From positions 879,609 to 943,608 of the forward strand of contig VZQC01008065.1 in the NCBI GenBank assembly GCA_009823505.1: a stretch of DNA of 64,000 bases, written 5' to 3'. Each line of letters starts with the position of its first letter. The stretch's first letter is position 1. A program made the translations under genes and the position numbers. The DNA comes from Rhizomys pruinosus (Eukaryota > Chordata > Mammalia > Rodentia > Spalacidae). Below the pieces are notes generated by a model. The model did not search any database and had not been told where the DNA came from. It saw only the letters and a list, made by a program, of their open reading frames with translations. Positions 55,340-64,000 of the stretch are shown here, piece after piece.

Positions 55340-55995
55340 ATTCAGAAAAAAGATTAAATATATGGCTAGCTCCCTGAGAGGGTAGAATGCACAGCTGATA
55401 CTGCAGACTTGGAGCCCACTAGTGTCTGGAGACTTTACAGGCTACATTAGAAAGCCATTGCCATACGTTTGTCAAAGAGCTATAATGTGCTGACCAACCA
55501 AGATACCATCCAAATGTGTGTGTTTGTGCCCATAATGTAACTTACCATAATGATTAGTGAGTGTTACTACTTATCTTTGTATTACTAGAATTAAAATTAG
55601 ACTTCTAAATGAGCCACCAGTCTAGTCCATTGCAAACAGAAGTTGGACAGACCCAAGGATTTGATGTGTCACCTCAGAGAAAAAATGGATCTTCCTATCT
55701 CTCACTCTCTCACATTCCACTCCAAAGACCAGGTACTCTTGCAGAAGAGGTGTGAGCATCAGATTGTAAGGGCCAATGAACTGCTGGAGAAATGTGAGAT
55801 CACAGCAAAAACAGACTAGACTTTTAGTTGATCAGCATGATTGTGTAAACAAACCTCTTCAACTGGACTTGGGGACCCTGGATTGTATAAGAACTGGACT
55901 CATATGTTTGCTAATTGGTTCTACATATATTTACATGAATACTCCTTATCTTTATTGCCTATGGGTACCAACTGGTCAAATAAAAAAAAAAAATT
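55340..55995 (+). mobile_element. Old copy of the L1 long-3'UTR segment
   Basis: The order of blocks (ataccatccaaatgtgtgtg, tattactagaattaaaatta, gtaagggccaatgaactg, ctaattggttctacat) parallels 19,200-19,740 with much divergence. It ends in A-rich DNA after ctggtcaaataaaaaaa, close to where the copy at 50,680 ends and before the G-rich tract. Confidence 0.6.
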
Positions 55996-57423
55996 AGGAA
56001 GAAAGAAAAAAAAAAACAAAAAAAACCCCAAAAAAAAACACTGAGACTGACTATGGTTCCCCCTGCATTTAAGAAAATTTTATATATACTATGAACTATT
56101 TTTCTGATATTTGGAATATTTAAATGAGACTATTGTCTTGTAATTTGTTTTAATTTCTCCTTAGATCAGTTAGGACTTAAAACTTTACAAAGCCACTAGC
56201 TCTATCCCTAGTAGTGGATAATGAATGATAACAAATGAAGATTTGTTGTTATATTTACATCATACCAGATTTGAAAAAGAGAATGGTTTTGAAAATGAGA
56301 AATGAAACTTATAAAAGATGCATAGTAATGAAACGTTAATCTTTCCTTTAGGAGACATTTTAGTTTTATAATTTGTCTGCACTTTATGCTGTGGTATTAA
56401 ATAGAATTCACATGCAGTCATTGCACATGCCTGTGTTTCAGTGAAGGAAAAATGACAGAAAAAAAGATACATCCCATCCTATTCTCAGTTAATAATCACA
56501 TTGCACTACAGACATACTTAGTTTTATTATGCAAGGTATAATATGGGAAGAACTTTTTAAAATATTTAATCTAAATCTGATTTTGAGATACTGTGATTTG
56601 ATTTTATTATATGCTGAAGAATGTATTATGAACATGGCTGTGAAAGTGGCCTTATTATACTACAACAGACTAGGCAGAGAAGATTAACATGCAGGTCTTT
56701 AAAACTAATTTTCCATTGATTGAAGTCATGATCATTGAAGTTCAGAGCTAGGAAGGACCTTGGAGGGCATGCAAGAACTTGATAAACAGCTATTTCACAG
56801 GCAACTCAAGAGAAGAAATGTGAAACTTCATTTTCTACCTCTTGATAACATAAGTTCTGCCAGGTCTCAGATAATATTTTAAGCAAATTATTTATCACTA
56901 TCTTATATAACAGCCACTTTAGTTTCAGTTAGTAAAGCCACAGTCAATCAATCGCTGTTTCCCAAGGCACTCAATTGTAACCTTTTGTGACAACAAAATC
57001 AATTTATTTTTTAAATCACTACCAATTCTATGGAAGCTGATGGGAAACTCTATATGTAAAATATATGTACATAGTACCTCAGTTAAACATTATAGAGCAC
57101 TTTGCAATACATAAATTGATAGGGGAACAAATTTAGTAAGGAACACTAAATTAAAACAGGGCCTGGAGACCATAGAGGATTGGGAGGTGAGAAATGATGT
57201 AAGTCTGGCACTAATGGATAAAATTGTCACAATTTTCTAAAAAACAGTTGAGATACTAAAAACATGCACACTATGACTGTTGTGGTAATAAACATGGAGA
57301 AGCATGTGAAAAGAACAACAAAAACAACATGTCCATTTACATTTACTTTCTTAATATTTTTATATGTAATTTTGACATAAAATCTTAAATGTGTGATAGA
57401 CAAAAAAGATAAAAAATACTTAG
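55996..57423. other. AT-rich stretch with a possible ancient repeat at 56,727-56,830
   Basis: Mostly unassigned. The segment gttcagagctaggaaggacc, then ttggagggcatgcaag, recalls a widespread ancient mammalian repeat (the 'ctggaagggacctt' type), but I cannot name the family. Confidence 0.35.
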
Positions 57424-57818
57424 TGTCCTAATTTGCTTTCATATTACTATAATAAAACCCTCTTTCAAATACCAAACTGGGGAGGAAAGTTTTATTCACC
57501 TTATATCTCCTGGGTCATAGATAGTCACTTAGGAAACCCAGGACAGGAATATGGAGGTAGGTGCTGAAGCATGAGATATGGAGGAATGCTGCTTATTGGC
57601 TTGTCCTCTGGCCCATGCTCAGCCTGCTTTCTTGTACAATACGGGACCACTTACCCCAGGCTGGCACCACCCACAGTGGACTGGGGCCTCCCACAGCATT
57701 CAACAATCAAGAAAATACCCCGCAGACATGGCCACAGGTCAGTACAATGGAGGCAATTCCCCAAATGAAGCTCCCTGAACCCAGGTATGTCAGGTTGACA
57801 CTGAAGCTATCCAGCACA
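57424..57818 (-). mobile_element. LTR of family 1
   Basis: Plus strand tgtcctaatttgctttc to gctatccagcaca. It is followed by the same internal start (attgacctcttgtcaacttg) as at 50,026, so this is a 3' LTR with a stub of internal DNA. Confidence 0.72.
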
Positions 57819-57864
57819 ATTGACCTCTTGTCAACTTGACACACAAAACACATCACTATTAAAC

Positions 57865-57932
57865 TCTTTCCTCCCCAAATTGGAATTAGTAAGAATGTTT
57901 TATCACAGCAATGGAAGACAAACTAGAAAACT
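57865..57932 (+). mobile_element. LTR family-1 end fragment in opposite orientation
   Basis: cctccccaaattggaattag then cacagcaatggaagacaaac is the 3' end of the LTR read on the plus strand, only 46 bp from the inverted LTR at 57,424. It marks a rearrangement. Confidence 0.7.
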
Positions 57933-58057
57933 TAGTATTTAGAAATTGCATGTATTTTGGATATCTTACATATACTAGTGCATAAAAAAATGCTCATTTG
58001 ATATTTTTTTACCCAGAAAGCACACTAAAAATTATCCTTTCTGGTTTTGTTTGTTTG

Positions 58058-58214
58058 TTTGTTGTTTTTTGGTCTTTTTGAGACAGGGTCTCCCTATAAC
58101 CCCAGCTGTCCTGGAACTCACTCTGTAGACCAGGCTGGCCTTGAACTCACAAAGATCCACCTGCCTCTGCCTTCCTAGTGCTAGGATTAAAGGTGCATGC
58201 CACCATGCCCGGCT
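58058..58214 (-). mobile_element. B1 SINE
   Basis: Near-consensus on the minus strand, from agccgggcatggtggcatgc to an A-rich tail containing (CAAA)n-like sequence. Confidence 0.92.
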
Positions 58215-58747
58215 ATTCTTTGTGTTTTAGGTAGTGTTAATATTTTTTTTTCTTATTCTACTCAAAAGTAAAATTAAGTTTAAGACTCAAGTATCTAAAA
58301 ATCATAAAAGCAAAGAAACCTTCACTTCAACAAAAATGGATAGTTCATTATAAGGCATTTCTGACCTGGAGCTTGGAGATTTTACTTCAAGGGTCATACC
58401 CAGATCTACAGATATACATTGCCAGGTTCCCTGTGATCATGTTCCCAGGTTTCTCATGTCTCTACCAATGGCTTTTACCTCTTCATCGCACATTCATACC
58501 TCACATGAAACCAACTATTCTAGTACACCATGGACACAGAAAAGTTAATATGGGAGAGACTAATGTTTCACTTTAAATATATATTTTAGGACCACTGACC
58601 CTAAATAATTACTCCTTTGTCAGTCTTGGATTGACAAATTCCTTGAAATCTTGAAGGTACTTCTCCATATAAATTCACCTGTATTTATGTTTTCATTTTT
58701 TAAATTATTTTATAGGAAATCAGTGTCAATTAAGAGTAGTAAATAGT
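58215..58747. other. Unassigned stretch
   Basis: No repeat recognised; a short open frame at 58,373-58,576 has no recognisable features. Confidence 0.45.
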
Positions 58748-58898
58748 GGCAGGAGTAGTGGCACGCACCTTTCATCCCAGCACTCACACTTGGGAGGCAG
58801 AAGCAGAAGCAGGAGTATCTCTGTGAGTTCAAGGCAGCCTGGTCTATATAGTGAGTTCCAGGACAGCTGGAGCTACAAGGAGAACCAGTCTCAAAAAG

Positions 58899-58935
<37 letters not shown>
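58748..58935 (+). mobile_element. B1 SINE with long poly-A
   Basis: Runs from ggcaggagtagtggcacgc to a tail of about 37 A (58,899-58,935). The body has small internal duplications (cactcacacttgg, gcagaagcagaagcagg). A long pure tail suggests a recent insertion or tail expansion. Confidence 0.88.
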
Positions 58936-58937
<2 letters not shown>

Positions 58938-59089
58938 ATATTTAAAATTGACCAGCATGCAGAGAACAAGAGGCTAGGGAGTGTGTATACCCTCAAAGGA
59001 CCCCTGTGTCAAACTTTTTTCTCCAAGGCTAAGGGATTATTACAGAAAGGGTGGCAAAAAGATTCCAAGGGTCAGAGGTGCTGTATGAC

Positions 59090-59834
59090 CATAGGGAAAC
59101 AGAGTTTTCCAAACAGCTGGTCAGTTACTCATATAAACTCTCAGTACTGGTGACAATATGCACAAGTCACATGCAAGTTCAAACCAGAACAAAACCCCAG
59201 CATAGACATGAGGACATGGGTAAGCAGCTCAAACCCACCTAAGGGAATTGTAGCAACAGATGACTGCTGGGAAGTGCAGACATTCTCTTTGCAGCATGGG
59301 TCTCTTGGTAGTTTTATCAGGCTCCAGTGTGGGCAGTCCACTGAGATTTGTGAGGCCCATTTAATCCCAGGACAATCCATGTGGAAAAAATGTGCAAGAA
59401 AGCACACCACGTGGATGCATGTTAAGGTACAAATGCAGAGAGAGAGAGTTTATTGCAAAATGTCTGGTCATATATTGAGCATGACTCAAATCTCAGGACC
59501 AAATCCTAAACCTTTTCATCACTATATCCTAACCCATGATTGTGGCCAGGGAGGTCCCATTGGTTTAGAATGCAACCTATCTTAACTAAATTTTCCCACA
59601 TCTCACCCTTTTAATATAATTTTATTTTATTTTTCTGAGAGGCTAGGGAGCCCATGGGCGAGGCTAACAACACAAAAGAACCTGAGTTTTAAATAGCCAG
59701 CTGCTCAAGCCTGTTTTGAGTACTAGGCAGTGGGGGCAGGTCAGACCTGAAACTTTATTTTCACACTGAGGCCAATTAATATCCAAAAAATCCAACCATG
59801 AAGTGAGCCAATTGTTAAGCATAAACAACGAATG
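59090..59834. other. L1-like 3' fragment (59,090-59,225), then unassigned DNA
   Basis: 59,110-59,190 matches 15,420-15,530 on the same strand. 59,230-59,834 shows no family I can name. The plus frame at 59,208-59,585 has no recognisable motif. Confidence 0.35.
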
Positions 59835-60090
59835 TAAGTAACATTAATGTAAAACCAATTAGCAAGTATCTATGTGCAAATTTTGAACAACCCAAAGTTT
59901 CCAGAGTCCAATTGGAGAAGCTTGTATGCACAAGCATGTTGATCAAATAAGAGTCCATTCTATATTGCTGTAGTCTCACGTGCCCTTACATTCTACCATG
60001 CTTCCTCTTCCGCAAGTTGTTCCCTAGGCATTGGGAAAGGGGCATGAGTGGGTGAGAAGCAGAATAGTCTATTCTCTCTGGAGATGTCAT

Positions 60091-60343
60091 TTTTTTAATA
60101 TCTTTTTATTTATTTTTTATTTTGTATGTGTATGAAAGTACTGTCTGCATGCAGGTTTGTGCACCCGTGTCGTACAGTGCCGCGGAGGTCAAAAGAGGGT
60201 GTGAGATTCCCCTGGAACTGGAGTTCTCCTGGAATTGGAGTTTCAGACGGTTCTCCGCCGCCATGTGGGTGCTGGGGATCGAACCCAGGTCTTCTGCAAG
60301 AGCAGTCGGTGCTCTTAACTGCTAGGCCATCTCTCCAGCCCCA
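60091..60343 (-). mobile_element. B2 SINE in L1 3'UTR (18-bp duplication subfamily)
   Basis: Target-site duplication ggagatgtcat at 60,080-60,090 and 60,344-60,354. CpG-rich body (gccgcggaggtc, ctccgccgcc) and the extra ctcctggaattggagttt block. Confidence 0.94.
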
Positions 60344-60420
60344 GGAGATGTCATGTTGGTCTCTAGTCTGTTCAGGTCGTTTCCCTTCATGGGTTGACAG
60401 CTTACCTAGGGGTACCTTTT

Positions 60421-60656
60421 TTTTTTTTCTTTTTTTATTTATTTATTTTTTCATGTGTATGAATGTACTGTCTACATGTAGGTTTGTGTACCCATGTCGT
60501 GCAATGCTATGGAGGTCAGAAGAGTGTGCTGGATTCCCCTGGAACTGGAGTTAAAGATGGTTCTCGGCCACCATGTGGGTGCTGGGGATCAAACACGGGT
60601 GCTCTGCATGAGCAGTCAGCAATCTTAACCCCTAGGCCATCTCTCCAGCCCCATCC
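60421..60656 (-). mobile_element. B2 SINE in L1 3'UTR (standard type)
   Basis: Target-site duplication aggggtacctttt at 60,408-60,420 and 60,657-60,669. Only 65 bp from the previous B2, same orientation. Lacks the 18-bp block. Confidence 0.94.
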
Positions 60657-62459
60657 AGGGGTACCTTTTTAATCCTACTAACAAAGCACAAGCAATTAGA
60701 TATACAGGAATTTAAACAGTACTAATTATTATGGCAAGCTAAGCTGTGAGCATAGACACAGATGTTTGGATGGTATGCTAATCACAAACTGTGGTTTCTC
60801 TATAAAGGGTGACAAGTTCTTATTGTGGCTTATAACATCTCCTAACCACTAGAGGACGTAAGCTTGTGGCATCAGCCGTGAATTATTCCTCCAAGGAGAG
60901 AGCTAATAGCCAATTAGATTTGGGATATACAGTCATATGGCTGCCACTGCTGCACAGTATTTCCAGGCAGGTGAGGTGTAGCTGATGCTAATGGAGAAGT
61001 CTTGCTTGACTCAAGGACACCAATATTTTCCTTTATTGCTTTAGTGGCCTTTGGTAATGCTCTCTGGCATTTTAAAGGCCACCTGTACATTAGCAAGTGA
61101 CATCTCAAAACATGTTTTCATGCTTATACCGGGTCTTCGACAGCAGGGACTTGCCTTTCGTCTTGCAAATATCCCACTTATAGGCAAAAGGCCTTTATAA
61201 TTTGGGAGGCTTGGATCCTTTAGCCAACATCTCCTAGGCAGAATAATCCATTGCTGATATCAGAGCTCTCCTGTATTAATATATTTTGCTTAATTACACA
61301 GCTTATAAAGACTTTACTATTATACATGGCTCTAAATAGAGAATTATCCTTTCACAGTTCCTATGTCTATCAGTCAATTAAAGAAGGTAGTTATACCTGT
61401 TTTATAAGAAATCACCACTATAACAGTTGGCTCTAATTTACAGTTAGGGAATGGCTTCATTACCATCATGTTTTTCTTTTTGCTATAAAGGGGAGAGGTA
61501 GGAAGGTTTCTCAGCATCTGGAAGGTAAACTTCATTAGGGCCCATTTTAAACAGTAATCCCAAATAGAATTCAGAGAGATGTTCAGTGTCCGTGACTCAG
61601 GCACTCTGAGGTTCCTCTTTCTTTAATGTTCAGATAGGTCAGCCTCTCTGCTGGCATTTCCCAGTCCATCGTGCATAGCCAAAAACATTTAGGTTGGTAT
61701 TTACCTGTGGGAACATACAAATCTCCTCCCATTGTTAGTTTCAAGATCTCAAAATTGAAAATTTATCAAAAGGTTTGAAACACAGAGTTTTCCATTTGTA
61801 TCCCAGAAAGAATATTATACCACCTCCCTCTTTTTGTTTTGTAAATTTTTATGTTTTGAGCTATAGATGCCTAAGTTGCATTACACATACACATAAACAG
61901 GAACCAAGGCGTAAGTTTTCATCAAATTCACCTAAAGTGTTTATCATTGACTGTGTGCTACTTATTTGGGAAGTAACTTAAACTTAATTCCTTTAAATTA
62001 TCCTACAAGTAAAGTGTTACAAGGTGATACTGTATACACAGAAAAATATAGAGACCATTTGTGTAACTTAACCCCAAAGTTATTGTTGGAAATTCAACAC
62101 AGATTATAAATAAAGCAATTAACATTTTATATTTCTAATTAGTTCAAATATATTACCATTTTCAACATAATGTTCAATCAAATTTAACTAATCTAAACAT
62201 TTTACTAAGTCTTAAAATATACTATAATATGTGGACAAAGCTTGGGCATAGTTGAATACCTGCCAAATAAATTTTACCCAATGTACACTTTGTTCTTTAA
62301 AACTATATGACTAGACTATGACTTCAGATAAATCAAGTCCATTAACTTATATGGTTTATTTTGTATTTCTGTATAAATCTCTACTGAAATACCTCTATAT
62401 AAATATATGTTATTTTTAAGTATATCATTTTAAAATGTAAACCTTACAAAATCTTCAAA

Positions 62460-62640
62460 CAAGTTCTTGGCCTTCCCCAGGTCTGGTATGAAAACCTGCT
62501 TTAAAGATTTTCCAATATCTAGCTCTTAATAAAATTTTCTTTTACAGTTCTTATGCCCATTAGTTAATTAAAGACTGACTAGATATGCCCCATGAGAAGT
62601 TGTTACCATCATTACCATCTTGATATTTTTCTTTTTTTTT
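62460..62640 (-). mobile_element. Second piece of the L1 3'UTR segment
   Basis: cagttcttatgcccattag, ttaattaaagactgac and ccatcttgatatttttc repeat, diverged, the 61,355-61,475 part of the preceding copy in the same orientation. This suggests an internal duplication or a second insertion. Confidence 0.45.
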
Positions 62641-63420
62641 CTTTTTGTGGGAGCTTCTAGGAAGCTTCCTTTGTCACGAGCAGATGCAGTGCAGTCTTGC
62701 TAAGGGAAGGGGGACACAGTGCCCAATTTGTGGACACTGTGGGGAACTGGCCCTTCGGCATAGAGGTCAGTTGGTTACTCCTGTAACACGATCAGAGAGG
62801 TAACTTCTTACTCAGGTCCTTAGCCTGGGATAACAAGACATGTTTTCCACTCTTGGCCATGACTTTTAACCTGCCCAGAGCCAGGACAGGAATTTCACAC
62901 CAGCTTCCCAGGTTGGTGGTCTGCAAAGGGAGCCTTTTTCCAACCAACTGGCCACAAATGAAATGCAGGCATGAACACCAACTACCCACTGGCCATCTGA
63001 ACGAAATGCAGGCTTGTATTAGCCTGTATGTGTGCAACAATTAAAAAAATGGCGGCCACAAATTGTGTAATGATGTTAATCAGAATTCACATTTTTTATT
63101 TTCTAAATTTTTATATTTTTATTACTTAGTTTTTATTCCCAAAGACCCAAAAACTTATTAACACGTTAATAACCTGGTTGCATTTTTTAGATATTGAAAG
63201 TGCGTAACCAGTAGGTGGCAGTGGAGATCCATTATTTTAAATTTTTTTTTAATAGATAACCCATAACCTTTGTTGAAACTGAATTATTTGTTAGCTGTTT
63301 AATATAAATTTGTATCTTGAGAAGGAAGGGCCACGTTCCAACTCAGAGGCAATGTTTTCACTGGTATTATGGCTGTTAACATTAACATATACTTAGAACA
63401 CAAGTACACACATCCATACA
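62641..63420. other. Unassigned, partly G+C-richer stretch
   Basis: A roughly 85-bp region contains aaatgaaatgcaggc at about 62,956 and acgaaatgcaggc at 63,001, with nearby ccaactggccac and cactggccatctg, so it looks like a short imperfect tandem repeat. Otherwise nothing recognised. Confidence 0.45.
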
Positions 63421-63430
63421 CATGTGTGCA

Positions 63431-63498
63431 TGCACATACATACATACATAAACACATACATACATACATACATACATACATACATACATACATACATA
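63431..63498. repeat. (ATAC)n microsatellite
   Basis: About 16 ATAC units with one interruption near 63,450. Confidence 0.95.
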
Positions 63499-63570
63499 AG
63501 AAAGATTTGTTAGGTTGGCCTGCAAGAGAAGAAAGCCATATTGTTTGATGTTTAATGAGAAATATGAAAT

Positions 63571-63794
63571 CTTTTTAAATTATATTTATTTTTGTATGTG
63601 TATGAATGTACTGTCTGCATGTAGGTTTGTGCACCCATGTCATGCAATGCCATGGAGGTCAGAAGAGGGTGTTGGATTCCCCTGGAACTGGAGTTAAAGA
63701 CGGTTGTCAGTCACCATGTGAGTGCTGGGGATCGAACCCGGGTCCTCTGTAAGAGCGGTCAGCACTCTTAACCACTAGGCCACCTCTCCAGCCC
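63571..63794 (-). mobile_element. B2 SINE (standard type)
   Basis: Minus strand head gggctggagaggtggcctag, B box gggttcgatcccc, A/T-rich tail. Perfect 15-bp target-site duplication tgagaaatatgaaat at 63,556-63,570 and 63,795-63,809. No 18-bp block. Confidence 0.95.
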
Positions 63795-64000
63795 TGAGAA
63801 ATATGAAATTTTTATAATTTGTCATAGGCTTATTTTACATAATTAGAATAAATGTCCTAGTAACACATAAAACAGCTGAGATCCATATGCCACCACTTAG
63901 GCCCATTCCCAAACAGTTGCCATCAATGAACTATCCCTAAAGTCTACTCCTGTTCTTTCCCTATCTTGTCCCTTCTGGTTAACTGTCCCTAAGCTGTCCC

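Larger units (their letters stand above)
59835..62330 (-). mobile_element. L1 long-3'UTR copy, minus strand, with two B2 insertions
   Basis: Follows 20,305-22,150 in order: gggaaaggggcatgagtggg near 60,035, aagcacaagcaattagatat near 60,685, aggacgtaagcttgtggcat near 60,855, and caaggtgatactgtatacac near 62,020. It lacks the last ~200 bp of the L1 and no ORF2 follows. More diverged than the copies at 18 and 20 kb. Confidence 0.75.

Noticed and set aside
59208..59585. 125-codon plus-strand open frame
   Set aside because: Begins in an L1-like 3' fragment and shows no motif or conservation cue.

Overview
The window looks like gene-poor nuclear DNA of a muroid rodent (mouse/rat/hamster/vole group). 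I found no protein-coding host gene, rRNA or tRNA. The call rests on the repeats: B1 (7SL-derived) and B2/B3 (tRNA-derived) SINEs, a B4 SINE, rodent-type LINE-1 on both strands, MaLR-type LTR elements and many dinucleotide microsatellites. Family names come from recognition of sequence, not from a library search. The species cannot be fixed from the sequence.

Layout. 1-230: GC-rich 201-bp monomers, probably the 5' end of a minus-strand L1 lying mostly outside the window. 231-18,247: AT-rich DNA with old L1 pieces on both strands, SINEs, solo LTRs and microsatellites. 18,265-19,924: a 5'-truncated plus-strand L1 consisting only of a long 3'UTR. 20,109-29,803: a complete minus-strand L1 with 14-bp target-site duplications, broken ORF2 and ORF1, and a promoter of tandem ~133-bp CpG-rich monomers. 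29,804-37,577: the monomer array and about 3 kb of downstream flank occur twice, joined at a single N (32,763). The order of private variants is the same in both copies and the left copy is indel-ridden, so an assembly false duplication is more likely than biology. 38,737-40,983: an L1 with a 5' inversion (twin priming). 41,000 to about 42,410: the 5' end of an ERV2-like provirus with a Lys-type primer-binding site. 44,310-48,530: an old, internally deleted minus-strand L1. 49,618-54,770: a MaLR-type element that contains an L1 3'UTR fragment and a second complete MaLR. 54,771-64,000: more L1 3'UTR copies, LTRs, B1 and B2, ending in ordinary flank.

The most interesting points are the 133-bp L1 promoter monomer (a second, 201-bp type is present at the left edge), an L1 lineage with a 2.2-kb 3'UTR bounded by two G-rich tracts, a near-palindrome made by two such L1s inserted head to head, a tandemly repeated ORF1 coiled coil, a B2 subfamily with an 18-bp internal duplication, and the suspected assembly duplication. 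None of the elements looks able to move as sequenced, but part of the ORF damage in the long L1 may be sequencing error.
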